Source: Humulus lupulus (lineage: Eukaryota > Streptophyta > Magnoliopsida > Rosales > Cannabaceae). Taken from it: a stretch of 64,000 bases of DNA. Below are positions 1 to 10,620 of this stretch, one piece after another. The stretch lies in the NCBI RefSeq assembly GCF_963169125.1, contig NC_084798.1, positions 168,235,980-168,299,979 on the forward strand, written 5' to 3'. The notes under the pieces are model-generated. The model was not told where the DNA came from. It made no database searches and worked only from the letters and a program-made list of their open reading frames with translations. Position 1 is the first letter of the stretch. Every line of letters begins with the position of its first letter. The position numbers and the translations under genes are program-made.

Positions 1-189
1 CATCCATGAAGTCCTAATCTATTAAATAACTTTGGAACATAATTCTCGTCTCCGAGACCTTGAATTCTATCAATCCGGGTTATAAAATTCATCCCGAGCC
101 TTAACTTTTGGATTCCCGAGCCAAAAACCTTCTCGGGGTCCAAAAATTCCTTAAGAGTCATGGCCCGCCTCAACCTGAGGCTCAGCCTC
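1..189 (-). repeat. LTR G, left part (cut by element A)
   Basis: This stretch and 10626-11661 read as one long terminal repeat in minus orientation, separated by element A. The join is supported by the 5-bp duplication GCCTC at 185-189 and 10621-10625. The true outer end lies left of the window. There is no coding capacity here. Confidence 0.7.
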
Positions 190-1592
190 TGTTGACGGTG
201 AGAACTCGTCAACAAAGTTGAGTTGGAAAAATTATCAAATCAAGATCACTAATCGGAAAGCTGTAAAAACTTGAACAATAACTCAAGAACAATGATAGAA
301 CAATAATGGAGAATTCAGTCTTTCATTCACACTCAAACCTCTGCTACAGTAAAATTTTCAACCCCCTTTCAGGTGGTCTTAGAGTTCATTTTATAGTAGG
401 CACTAATGGCCTTAGGTACATAGTGGTCCAGGGGACCAAGTGGTACATACGTACTGTGTCAGGGGAGTGGCTTCAGAGGTTGTGGTCGTACATCCCGTAC
501 AGGAGCAGGTGTCAGGAGGATGTCTTCACTACTTGTCTGTACCAATGTCTGATGCGTGGTGGCAGGCGTAGTGGCGCAGGAGGTAGTGGTGTCGGCTCTG
601 ACCTATGGTCGTAGACGTACGGACCATAACTCCTATCCTTGCATACCCACTCCTGGCGTTCCCACTACTTGTCTGGTAGGGGTACTATATCCGTACTCTG
701 ACTTCTTTAGGTTTGTAGGTACATTCCGTATTCATGCGTGTACCTTGCCCCTTGTGAGTATTCTCACCTCCAAGGCCATGGGCACGAGGCCATGGGGCGA
801 GGTCACAGGGCCGAGGCCATGGGCAAGGCCATGGGCAAGGCCATGGGAAAGGCCATGGAGCAAGGCCTTGGGGCGAGGCCATGGGCGAGGCCATGGAGCG
901 AGGCCATGGGCGAGGCCATGGAGCGAGGCCATGGGCGAGGCCATGGAGGAGGCCATGGGCGAGGCCATGGAGGAGGCCATGGGGCCGGGGCCATGGACAA
1001 GGCCATGGGGCCGAGGCCATGGGCGAGGCCATGGAGCTAGGCCATGGGCGAGGCCATGGGCGAGGCCATGGAGCGAGGCCATGGAGCGAGGCCATGGGCG
1101 AGGCCATGGAGGAGGCCATGTGGCGAGGCCATGGGGCGAGGCCATGGGCAAGGCCATGGAGTGAGGCCATGGGCGAGGCCATGGAGGAGGTCATGGGGCG
1201 AGGCCATGGAGGAGGCCATGGGGCCGGGGCCAAGGGGCGAGGCCATAGGGCCGAGGCCATGGGCGAGGCCATGGAGCGAGGCCATGGGTGAGGCCATGGG
1301 GCGAGGCCATGGAGCGAGGCCATGGGCGAGGCCATGGAGGAGGCCATGGGGTGAGGCCATGGGCAAGGCCACGGAGTGAGGCCATGGACGAGGCCATGGG
1401 GCGAGGCCATGGGCGAGGCCATGGGGCTGAGGCCATGGGCGAGGCCATGGGGCGAGGCCACTTGGCATCGACTCCACGAGAAACGATCCCAGACTCGTGT
1501 TGTCATGGTGCGATGGCTCCCCGAGACGACGGTGGCCTAAGGGCCTTGCCTCAGCCTCATACTTTCCCTTGACGGGATTATGAGCATCAACA
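190..1592 (-). repeat. Element A 3' LTR (1403 bp)
   Basis: Begins TGTTGACGG and ends ATCAACA. It pairs with 8571-10620. The first 584 bp and last 132 bp have the same length in both copies. The whole length difference of 647 bp lies in the tandem array (687 versus 1334 bp). Confidence 0.93.
774..1460. repeat. 12-14 bp tandem array in the LTR (GGCCATGG units)
   Basis: About 687 bp of back-to-back units such as GGCCATGGGCGA, GGCCATGGAGGA and GGCCATGGAGCGA. Each holds the palindrome CCATGG. The long open frames over it on both strands (Ala-Met-Gly-Glu or Met-Ala-Ser-Pro repeats) come from the repeat and are not genes. In element orientation the array lies upstream of the TATA box, that is in U3. 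Confidence 0.95.
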
Positions 1593-1606
1593 CTTGCCCC
1601 CCAGTC
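1593..1606 (-). other. Polypurine tract of element A
   Basis: On the minus strand the bases next to the 3' LTR read CTGGGGGGCAAG directly before TGTTGATG. This is the expected place and composition for the plus-strand primer of an LTR retrotransposon. Confidence 0.75.
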
Positions 1607-1653
1607 TAGGAGAGTACCTTTAGGTGCTCTGGTAGACTATTCACCTTGGCTCC

Positions 1654-1662
1654 TATAAATAG
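1654..1662 (+). promoter_or_regulatory. TATA box of the antisense gene in element A
   Basis: TATAAATAG preceded by CTCC, 62 bp inside the LTR border and about 580 bp before the first ATG of the antisense gene. A plant TATA box would set transcription start near 1685-1695. The 1690-2239 stretch is then leader: it is T-rich, with pyrimidine tracts and a possible TTCTTGCAG acceptor near 1875-1883, so a leader intron is possible. No other coding sequence is seen in it. Confidence 0.6.
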
Positions 1663-3290
1663 GCCCTCATGCATGGCTTAATATTTTCACCTTACTCCTT
1701 TGGCTTATTGGTTTGGAGAGCCCTTCTTTTTTCAAGAGGTGAGGGGTTCAATCCCTCACAACCTCATTTTCACCATAGTTCCTTTTATTTGTTTTTTATA
1801 TATTTATATTTTTTTACATGTGAGCTAATTTCTTGGTGTGTCTATTTTATGACTAACACATCTTTTTGGTTCCTTCTTGCAGACGCGCATTTTCGACTCT
1901 TTGGTGCTTTTCGCTCCCCGACCTTCTTTGAACCCCAACTTTGCTCCCTTAATCGCCTGAGGTATATTTTCTTTCCTTCTCCCTTTTATATATATATATT
2001 TTATTTTTTTTATCGGGTCCAAACTAGCAGTACTTGGGATGGGGAACATTAGTCTGAGCTTGTAGTGAGTTTGACCATATGCATGCCCCTCCTCTTTGTT
2101 GTTGTTTTTTTTTTTTTTATACCCTGTAGTATGCCATTTGGGGCGTTTGCATCTAGAGGTATTAAGCCTATTCCTTTGTGTTTTCTAGCCTTCCCTTCGT
2201 TTATACGTGAGCCTCTTTTTGCTGTTGGGACGTGGTTTCATGGCCAGTGACGGCCCGTCCGACATACCCCCAAGGGCTGAGTTTATTGACCTGTCCTCAG
2301 ATTCAAAGTCCCCTGAGGACAACCCTCACCAGGACTATGACTCTTTAAGGCAAGCCCGCATCCACCACCTCGAGTGCATGGCCGATCTTAGGCGTAAAAT
2401 TTGGGTGGTGGAGAGTGAAATTGACTCGGTGTCGAGAGGAGATGGAGGACCTTCACCCCTGGGCCTTAGTGACCATATAGCGCGTCTTAGGACGACCCTT
2501 TTTTAATTGCGGTGGGAGTTAGAATTTATGGAGGGACACATTCCACCAGAACCTCCCACTCCCTCCTCGCCTGATGACGGTCATGGGGCTGCTAGCTCCT
2601 CTCCCCATCCCCTAGTCTCAATTTATCCTGGCTTAGTGCTTCCGCCGTCGCTCCCTCGATGGAAAACTCTTGCTAGGAAGAAAAAATGGAGGGTTAAGTG
2701 TTCTGCCTCTTCCTCACATATTTCTTTTGATTTTGCAGGTATGCCAAAAGCACACAGACAGGTGTCCGTCCAGGAAGAGGACGACGCCCCTCTACTGGCA
2801 TCCAGCTTAGTGTCCCATGTGTCTCCGAACAAATTGAAGGGGATCATGAAGCACTACCGTATTGCGCTAGAATACGCCCTATATGCTCCTAAGGAGGCAT
2901 GCCGGGCCGACCACCCTGTGAAGGGTTTTGTGGCTTTGAGTGAGCAGATTTTGAAGGCGGGTGGCCCCATTCCTTTGCACCCATTTTTTGTGGCAGTTCT
3001 TAACTACTTCGACTTGGCCCCTCTTCAACTGTCACCCAACAGTTGGTTGACTTTAAGTTGCCTCTTCATTTGGTTCAAGGAAAACGCCAAACGCGCCCCG
3101 ATGGCGCAGGAGGTGCATTCCCTGTATAACCTCATGGGAGTGCACAAGTCCAAGAGCTTCTACTACTTGCAGAAGGCCAATGAGCTCCCCTTGATAGAGG
3201 GCTCAGTGTCCAACACAGGGCCTTGGAAACAAGGCTTTTTCTGGGTAGAGGGCCCTCTCTCGGTTCGTGAAGACTTTCGCGCCGGCCCTA

Positions 3291-3376
3291 GTAAGTATCC
3301 TGGTCTTTCTCTTCTTCTTAATAGAACTTACTGTTTCGTACTCTTGCTTGTACTGACATTGGCGTGGATCTTGCAG
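3291..3376 (+). other. Intron 1 of the antisense gene (86 bp)
   Basis: Donor GTAAGT follows CGGCCCTA; the acceptor is a pyrimidine-rich stretch ending CTTGCAG. One base is left over from the upstream codon. After removal the reading frame passes from frame 2 to frame 1 and continues open in exon 2, which supports real splicing. Confidence 0.8.
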
Positions 3377-4089
3377 GGCAATTTGCTGATCCTTCGGTCA
3401 TTGGGCCGGAGGCGGAGGCCATCAACAAGCTCATTAGTGCAGACTCCGCCCTGAAGAAGGCGGCGGTCCTATTTACTGTGGCGAACCTCAACCGCCACCA
3501 GCTGTCCCCGGTCTCTGACCCCAAGTTCCTGTGGTCAGTTACTGGGTCTAAGAAGACTATGGCTATGCTGGCTGGGCCGTCCCTACACGATGGTGAGGCT
3601 GAGGAGGAGATGGAGGATGCTCCCCTCGAATGTGGGGGATCTCATCAGCGCCCCCTGTCCCCCGGAGGATGCCCTCCCTATGGTTCCCATGACCAGGACC
3701 TAGCCTGTCAATCTCCGGACCCGCAGGCCGCAGCAGGATGTTACGCTCCTCCTGGCCTTGATGGCTGTGACGCCTTCCCTCAGGTCCCTCATGATATTGG
3801 CTTACCGGATGCTGATTACGTCGACCTCGCGGAGCCCCCTTCTAATGCACCAGGGTCTCAGTTTTTCTCCTTCGCTGCGCCTCCTCCTGCTTCGGCGAGC
3901 GGGTTGTCCGTTCCTATCCAACAAGATGCTCCTAGCGCGGAGGCGGAACCTTGGGTGACTAGGATGGCCTCCACTTATGGGCAGCATTTCGTTCAAATAG
4001 CCTTAGGCCTCCCTGTCTCCGACTGGAGGGGTCTAGGGAATGTGACTCAACCAGACCTTGGGGAGACCCTAAGGCGTGCCGCAGCCTGG

Positions 4090-4188
4090 GTGAGGTCTTG
4101 CAGCTTGCATTGATTAGTATTATGTATAGATGTACATGTGTTTTTCTTTTTGTTACTTATCGCTGACGCCATTGACTTTCTTGTGCAG
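4090..4188 (+). other. Intron 2 of the antisense gene (99 bp, phase 0)
   Basis: Donor GTGAGG lies directly after a TGG codon; the acceptor is TTTCTTGTGCAG. The intron lies between whole codons, just before a V-Y-I-M-S segment that opens the coiled coil. Element I has a phase-0 intron of 102 bp at the matching place. Confidence 0.8.
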
Positions 4189-4701
4189 GTCTACATCATG
4201 TCTCTTCGGCATGCTGACACGTCTGGCGTCCTCTCCGCATCTACTGCTGAGAGGGACAGCCTCATGGCCCAGGTCCAGGAGCTCGAAAATGAGATTAGCG
4301 AAACCAAGGTCCTATTGTCAAAGGCCCGGACTAAGTCTGCCAACTTGGACTCGAAGAGGGAGAAGCTAAAGGCCAAGATCAAGGAGCTAAAGGGCAAGGC
4401 TAGACGTTTGGAGCGCGACCTCCGGGGGGCCAAGGCCGCTGCGACCGCGTCGCAGGAGAGGGTTACTCAACTGGAGACTGAAGTTGAGGCCCTTAGGGCC
4501 GAACTACAGTCGGCTCAGGAGAAGAACGCTTCCTTGGAGGCGGAGAGGGCTTCCTGAGAGGCGGCGATGGCTTCTTTGGAGGCGGAGAGGATCATAACCG
4601 AGCGCAAGTCTATAGATCGTGCTCTTTACAATGTGTGGAGGCAGGATCCCAACTTCGACTTCTCCTCTTTTGGTGAACAGGCCGTTGCTCGAGCGGCTTA
4701 G

Positions 4702-5946
4702 TGGAGTGCTCACTATGGGTGGCCTTGAAGTAGTCTTGCTCTTTTTCTTTTTTTTTTTCATTTTATTTTGTAACATCATTATCAGTGCTACTTTTATGTT
4801 GGTAACTCTTGTACTATCCCGAGAACTCTTTTTTTTTTTTAATGTATAAATACATATGTTGCTATTTATTTCTTGTTCTATTGCATTTGAGGCCCTTTTA
4901 AGCCTGTATGATGGGGTTTGGTTGGTTCCCCTCTTTTATCTACCAGGCTGGAGGTCCTTTGGAGCCCATGCGAGAGGGTTCACTGGGACCTCTTTTGGTG
5001 CCTCTTGGTGGCTTTTATAAGGATATTTTGACCCCTTGGGTCTTAGTTATCCTTTTATGTTTTTCTTGCGCGCGCTTATTATTTCTTTGCGAGAAGCGTC
5101 CTTCTTGTCGTTATTCATAGTACTATTTTTGCAAGGGTCTCCTTTGGGACCCTTTTTGGCTAGGCGGCTTGGTGGCCGCTCTAGACTTATTATTATTGTT
5201 CTCACCATATAATGTCTAGACTTACTATTGGCTAGACAGCTTGGTGGCCGCTCTAGACTTATTATCATCGTTACCATATTTTTTTTTTGTGAGTCCCTAA
5301 GGCCTCCTTGATATTCACACGGGTAGCTAATCCTTGTGATCTCAGGAATTGCCTTGTAAAGACTTCGCTTAAGGCCCTGTTATAGGGGGTCCCTCTGGGA
5401 TCCTTTTTGAAGGGTCCCTTTTGGGGTCCTCCTGATGGAGGGTTGTTTTCAGGATCCTCTTGGTAGAGGGTCTCTCTTAAGAGTTAGGAAGGCAAGGGGT
5501 CCTTTTTAGGATCCTTCGTTAGAGGGTCCCTTTTTAGGAGTTAGGAGGGCAAGGGGTCCTTTTTAGGATCCTCCGTTAGAGGGTTCCTTTTTAGGAGCCC
5601 TTTTGCTGGCTGCATGTTCTTGCCCCCTATCCTGCCCCCCAAGTGCTTGGTGGAATTTATTTCGGCAGGCACTTTGGCTGATGCTCGTGCAGCGAAGAAA
5701 ATAAACACAGGAAGTAGCAAACGGTTTCATTCATAGAATGCGGTTTACATCTAACTTTGAAAATAAAAAAGGGGGGGTTAAGATTCTTACTAAAATCTAA
5801 CTAGGAGGCTACCTAGGGCAGCCTCTTTGATTCTTACTAAAATAACGAAGAACAAGCTAAACATAGGTTCTTTTGGCATTAAGAGCCGAAGCCTTGCTGG
5901 TAGCACTTCTCGAAAGGCTCCGTAGTCTGTCCCATCTTGTGCGGAT
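4702..5946. other. Tail-to-tail spacer of element A, with short direct repeats
   Basis: No credible coding sequence. It is T-rich after the antisense gene (4735-4890), then holds short direct repeats. A block with GGTGGCCGCTCTAGACTTATTAT occurs at about 5168 and 5244, and a roughly 57-bp unit with GCAAGGGGTCCTTTTTAGGA occurs at about 5494 and 5551, with degenerate copies around 5385-5480. Reverse transcriptase and integrase would be expected here in a full element, but no such motif is visible. Confidence 0.7.
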
Positions 5947-8502
5947 CTAACTTGTGTGAGTTGCTCCTTCATGCACAGCCATCGTCATTGACATGGATGG
6001 TTTGGTGGCTGCGCGGAGGGACATGTTATAGCATTCCCTCGCTTCCTTCTGCTCCCCTTTCACACATGCTACTCCCCCAGGGGTAGGAAATTTCATGGCT
6101 AGGTGATACACAGAAGTTATCGCCTTCAATTCTCTCAGGGAGGGTCTCCCTAATACCACATTGAAGGCTGAGGTGCAATCTACCACGACGAAGTTAGCCA
6201 TTATGGTGGTTTGCCTGGGTTGCTCCCCCATGGTGAGGGCCAATTAGATTGTCCCCAGGGGTTGCATCGAATCTCCTGTGAACCCATATAAATTCGTAGT
6301 GCAAGGCTTTAGGTGACGGAGGCTCAACCCCATCTTTTCCAGCGCTTGTCGATACAAGATGTCCACGGAGCTCCCGTTATCCACCATGACCCGATGTACC
6401 CTCATGTTAGCTAGCTGGGCGGTTAGCACCAGGGGGTCGTTATGAGGAAGGTGCACCCCCTGCGCATCTTCTTCAGTGAAGGTTATTGAGTCATTCTCGC
6501 CCTTGAAGCTCTTCGGGGGGCGTTGTTCCAAACTTAAAATGCAATGTGGTGGACTTTGTCGGGCTTCCTTGGCATACCTGTCTCGCCCTTTCCTAGAATC
6601 GCCTCCGAATCCTGGTCCTCCAAAGATGGTCCTGACCTCTCCTTGCACTTCCGGGGCCACCTCACGTGCCCGCAGCGGGGACACTCCTCCTTCTGGCCTC
6701 TGGTTATCCTTGCGCACATACCTGCCCAAATGTCCCCTGCGGATGAGTTCCTCAATTTCTTCCTTCAAATGGATACACTCTGCCGTGGTATGACCGGTAT
6801 CCTTGTGGTACTGACAATATCTACTAGGGTCCCTCTTCGACCAGTCCTTTCTCATTGGTGGGGGCCTTTTGAAAGGAACTCGATCTTCGTTGGTGAGGTA
6901 AATGTGCTCCCTGGTATCTGTGAGGTCGGTGTAGTAAGTGTAAGCCGCTTGCCTGTGATCATTCCCATGTTTGGTTTTCCTCTGGTGGTCATCTCTTGGT
7001 CCATCGTATGCCCTTTTCTTCTTTGCTACATTCAACCCGTCGTTAGCTGGGGGCTTCGCGTGGGGCTCCTCCTTTCCTGCCTTCAGGTTTGCATGGCCAT
7101 CTTCCACACGGATGTACTTCTGCGCTCTCTCATAGAAGTCATCTAAGTCAGTGACTTCCCTCTTCAACATGTTGTCCCACAACTTGCTTCCTGGGAGAAC
7201 TCCAGCGGTAATGGCCATTTTTAATTCTCGGCGCGTTAGGCTTCCCACTTTTGCGGCCTCCATATTGAACCGGTGAATGTAGCTCTTCAGGCTCTCATTC
7301 TCCCCTTGCTTCACGTTGGCCAGGCTGGTACCCGGCATCGTGTAGTCTCGCACGACGTGGTGCTGCTGGAGGAATTCGTCAGAAAACTGCTGCCAGGATC
7401 TGATGGAACCCGGCCTTAATCTTTTAAACCACTTGTAGGCGGGTCCTTTCAGAGTAACAGCGAAGCAATGGCACCTAGCACCACTTCCAATTCCCCTTAG
7501 TTTCATCAGATCATTAAACGCATCCAGGTGGTACTTTGGATCCGTGCTCCCTTCGTAGGGGGTCATATTGGGCTCCTTAAAATTGGCAGGGAGTCGGATT
7601 GCTTGAATTTCTCTCACAAAGGGTGACTCAAGGTCGAAGTCCTCCTCAAAGGCCTGGCCACCTGACGCAGTGACGATCTTGCTCCGCAAGCTCCTCATCT
7701 CCGTGTCTAGGTCCTACCTCCTCTTGCTGAGAGTGTCCTTCAAAGCGGACAGGCTAAGATCCGCCTTTCCCTTGCCTTCTCGAGCCGCCACAGGGGGCGT
7801 GGTCCCTTTGCCCGCCCTCTTCTTATTGAGCTCCTCCCGCAAGTCTGCGGGTGCTCTTTTGGAGGTGACCTCATCCTCATGGCGAGGGGCAGCGTTGGTC
7901 CTCGGTGCTGGCTTCGGGGCCTGCTTAGGCAGTTCGGGGTGATCACGTTGCTTCGCGCGGGGAGTGATACTAGTTGAATGTCGGGTTCTCCCATCATCTA
8001 CCGGCACAGTGGTCTCCACCCCATCCTTGCCCTTCTCCTTCCTCTTAGGCAAAGTTATGCTGGACTTACCCTGCAGCAGGCCGTTAAGGACCTCTTGCAT
8101 GTTTTCTAAGGTGGTTTCTAATCTTTGGTTCTTATGGTGGAGCTCACGTATCTCCTCTTCGTAAAACCGGGATTTCGAACTCGAGCCCACGGAGTGGACC
8201 CGGGGGTGCTTTTCATGCCTACGGACAGAAGGGCCCGGGTCTTGCCGGCCGGAGTTCGGTGCCTGCAGCGGTTTTGGAGGAGGGAGCTCATCATCGTTTA
8301 CCAGTGGTGCTCTTGGAAGACTCCCTCCAGGTGGAGCGGCTGGCGATGAGGCCACCTTATCACCTCCGTGAACCTCAGGGTCTTTCGGGGGCTCCACGTC
8401 TCTGGGTGGAGGAGCGTCCTTCATGGAGGCCTTCAGCTGGACTCCGTTCAGGTGAACCTCTACCTCCCGCGTCTCCCTCAGTCGCTTCGAGCGTCTTGGC
8501 AT
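5947..8502 (-). pseudogene. gag-pro: gag-protease of element A (two in-frame stops)
   Basis: The frame is constant from the ATG at 8502 (MPRRSKRLRE) to TAG at 5949-5947, broken by TAG at 7716-7714 and TAA at 6246-6244. The N-terminal third is basic and proline-rich with a short coiled coil (EEEIRELHHKNQRLE). The middle is a gypsy capsid domain (residues about 280-420; e.g. GPAYKWFKRL). A zinc knuckle-like CQYHKDTGHTTAEC follows. The aspartic protease has the active site DNGSSVDIL and, past the second stop, VVLGRPSL. The capsid would package RNA and the protease would mature it. There is no pol after it. The first stop looks like a CAG to TAG change. Initiation could also be the upstream ATG near the primer site. 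Confidence 0.85.
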
Positions 8503-8551
8503 CTTCTTCTTGTCGGAAACAATGGTGGAACAGTATCTTGAAACTAATGTT

Positions 8552-8570
8552 CCCATAGACGGCGCCAAAC
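8552..8570 (-). other. Primer binding site of element A
   Basis: On the minus strand the bases next to the 5' LTR read GTTTGGCGCCGTCTATGGG. TGGCGCC matches the 3' end of plant tRNAs used by Athila/Tat elements (tRNA-Asp is usual for Athila), but the following bases diverge from tRNA-Asp, so the primer tRNA is not certain. Confidence 0.65.
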
Positions 8571-8768
8571 TGTTGACGGTGAGAACTCGTCAACGAAGTT
8601 GAGTTGGAAAAATTATAAAATCAAGATCACTAATCGGAAAGCTGTAAAAACTTGAACAATAACTCAAGAACAATGATAGAACAATAATGGAGAATTCAGT
8701 CTTGCATTCACACTCAAACCTCTGCTACAGTCAAATTTTCAACCCCCTTTCAGGTGGTCTTAGAGTTC

Positions 8769-8777
8769 ATTTTATAG
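8769..8777 (-). promoter_or_regulatory. TATA box of the element A 5' LTR
   Basis: Minus strand reads CTATAAAAT about 200 bp before the LTR end (the matching copy in the other LTR is near 388-396). This places the GGCCATGG array in U3, upstream of the promoter core, and leaves about 170 bp of R/U5. Confidence 0.6.
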
Positions 8778-9154
8778 TAGGCTCTAATGGCCTTAGGTAC
8801 ATAGTGGTCTAGGGGACCAAGTGGTACATACGTACTGTGTCAGGGGAGTGGCTTCAGAGGTTGTGGTCGTACATCCCGTACAGGAGCAGGTGTCAGGAGG
8901 ATGTCTTCACTACTTGTCTGTACCCATGTCTGATGCGTGGTGGGAGGCGTAGTGACACAGGAGGTAGTGGTGTCGGCTCTGACCTATGGCCGTAGACGTA
9001 CGGACCATAACTCCTATCCTTGCATACCCACTCCTGGCGTTCCCACTACTTGTCTGGTAGGGGTACTATATCCGTACTCTGACTTCTTTAGGTTTGTAGG
9101 TACATTCCGTATTCATGCGTGTACCTTGCCCCTTGTGAGTATTCTCACCTCCAA

Positions 9155-10488
9155 GGCCATGGGCACGAGGCCATGGGGCGAGGCCATGGGGCCGAGGCCA
9201 TGGAGCGAGGCCATGGGCGAGGCCATGGGCCAGGCCATGGGGCGAGGCCATGGGCCAGGCCATGGGGCGAGGCCATGGGCCAGGCCATGGGGCGAGGCCA
9301 TGGGCGAGGCCATGGAGGAGGCCATGGGGCGAGGCCATGGGCGAGGCCATGGAGTGAGGCCATGGGCGAGGCCATGGAGGAGGCCATGGGCGAGGCCATG
9401 GGTGAGGCCATGGAGCGAGGCCATGGGCGAGGCCATGGAGGAGGCCATGGGACTGGGGCCATGGACGAGGCCATGGGGCCAAGGGCATGGGCGAGGCCAT
9501 GGGCAAGGCAATGGAGCGAGGCCATGGGCGAGGCCATGGAGGAGGCCGTAGGGCGAGGCCATGGGCGAGGCCATGTAGGAGGCCGTTGGGCGAGGCCATG
9601 GAGGAGGCCGTAGGGCGAGGCCATGGGCGAGGCCATGTAGGAGGCCGTAGGGCGAGGCCATGGGCGAGGCCATGTAGGAGGCCGTTGGGCGAGGCCATGG
9701 AGGAGGCCGTAGGGTGAGGCCATGGGCGAGGCCATGTAGGAGGCCGTAGGGCGAGGCCATGGGCGAGGCCATGGAGCGAGGCCATGGGCGAGGCCATGGG
9801 CAAGGCCATGGGGCGAGGCCATGGGGCCGAGGCCATGGGGCGAGGCCATGGCCCCAGTCCATGGGCCGAGGCCATGGGCCGAGGCCATGGGGCAAGGCCA
9901 TGGAGCGAGGCCATGGGAGAGGCCATGGAGGAGGCCATGGGGCCGGGGCCGGGGCCATGGAGCGAGGCCATGGGCGAGGCCATGGAGGAGGCCATGGGGC
10001 GAGGCCATGGGCAAGGCCATGGAGCGAGGCCATGGGCGAGGCAATGGAGGAGGCCATGGGGCGAGGCCATGGGCAAGGCCATGGGGGGAGGCCATGGGCG
10101 AGGCCATGGAGCGAGGCCATGGGCGAGGCCATGGAGCGAGGCCATGGGTGAGGCCATGGGCGAGGCCATGGAGGAGGCCATGGGCGAGGCCATGGAGGAG
10201 GCCATGGGCGAGGCCATGGGCGAGGCCATGGGGCGAGGCCATGGGGCCAAGGCCATGGGTGAGGCCATGGAGCGAGGCCATGGAGGAGGCCATGGGGCCG
10301 GGGCCATGGGCGAGGCCATGGGACGAGGCCATGGGGCCGAGGCCATTGGGCCGAGTCCATGGACGAGGCAATGGGGCGAGGCCATGGGGCCGAGTGCATG
10401 GGCGAGGCCATGGGGCGAGGCCATGGGGCCGAGGCCATGGGCGAGGCCATGTGGCCGAAGGCTTGGGCAAGGCCATGGGGCGAGGCCA
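9155..10488. repeat. Expanded GGCCATGG tandem array in the 5' LTR (1334 bp)
   Basis: Same unit family as 774-1460, but 647 bp longer. A higher-order subrepeat with GGCCATGTAGGAGGCCGT occurs several times between about 9540 and 9760. Long open frames across it on both strands are repeat artefacts. Confidence 0.95.
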
Positions 10489-10620
10489 CTTGGCATCGAA
10501 TCCACGAGAAACGAACCCAGACTCGTGTTGTGATGGTGCGATGGCTCCCCGAGACGACGGTGGCCTAAGGGCCTTGCCTCAGCCTCATACTTTCCCTTGA
10601 CGGGATTATGAGCATCAACA

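Larger units (their letters stand above)
2240..4701 (+). pseudogene. Antisense gene of element A: Transposase_28-like / coiled-coil protein, three exons, two in-frame stops
   Basis: Exons 2240-3290, 3377-4089 and 4189-4701 total 2277 nt (758 codons plus stop). Both introns (3291-3376, GTAAGT...TTGCAG; 4090-4188, GTGAGG...GTGCAG) are GT-AG, and removing them keeps the frame. The start is the ATG giving MASDGPSDI. Residues about 200-345 resemble Pfam Transposase_28 (putative gypsy-type transposon protein), with GGPIPLHPFF and LAPLQLSPNSW. Exon 2 is acidic and proline-rich. Exon 3 is a Lys/Glu-rich coiled coil ending in an ALYNVWRQDPNF segment. In-frame stops at 2504-2506 (TAA) and 4555-4557 (TGA) break it. 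It runs against gag and has its own TATA box. Such antisense ORFs are known in Tat-lineage elements; the function is unknown. A 46-bp GT-AG segment at 2693-2738 is too short to be a likely intron. Confidence 0.78.
190..10620 (-). mobile_element. Element A: complete non-autonomous Tat-like gypsy element (TR-GAG type) with antisense gene
   Basis: The element is bounded by TGTTGA and TCAACA, with a perfect 5-bp target duplication GCCTC (185-189, 10621-10625). In minus orientation the order is: 5' LTR (10620-8571), primer site (8570-8552), gag-protease (8502-5947), a repeat-rich spacer, a head-on antisense gene (2240-4701, + strand), polypurine tract (about 1606-1593) and 3' LTR (1592-190). No reverse transcriptase, RNase H or integrase motif is visible between the protease and the antisense gene, so it cannot mobilise itself. 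The gag type and the 3' antisense ORF point to the Tat lineage (family knowledge). The flank of the LTRs outside the tandem array (584 + 132 bp in both copies) differs at roughly fourteen positions by eye, which suggests a fairly recent insertion. Confidence 0.9.
8571..10620 (-). repeat. Element A 5' LTR (2050 bp)
   Basis: Same ends as 190-1592. It would drive gag transcription on the minus strand. Left flank 8571-9154 is 584 bp, array 9155-10488, right flank 10489-10620 is 132 bp; both flanks equal the other LTR in length. Confidence 0.93.

Noticed and set aside
556..1506. Long open frames rich in Met-Ala-Ser-Pro or Gly-His-Gly-Arg on both strands
   Set aside because: They come from the GGCCATGG array, which is open in many frames at once; no start context or conserved domain.
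2693..2738. A possible 46-bp GT-AG intron in exon 1 of the antisense gene
   Set aside because: Shorter than plant introns usually are. Removing it would break the frame found downstream, since 46 is not a multiple of 3.
6476..7146. Plus-strand open frames opposite gag
   Set aside because: Shadows of the minus-strand gag-protease, which has recognisable capsid and protease motifs.
9066..10600. Open frames of up to 479 codons over the second array
   Set aside because: Same repeat effect; several overlapping frames on both strands are equally open.
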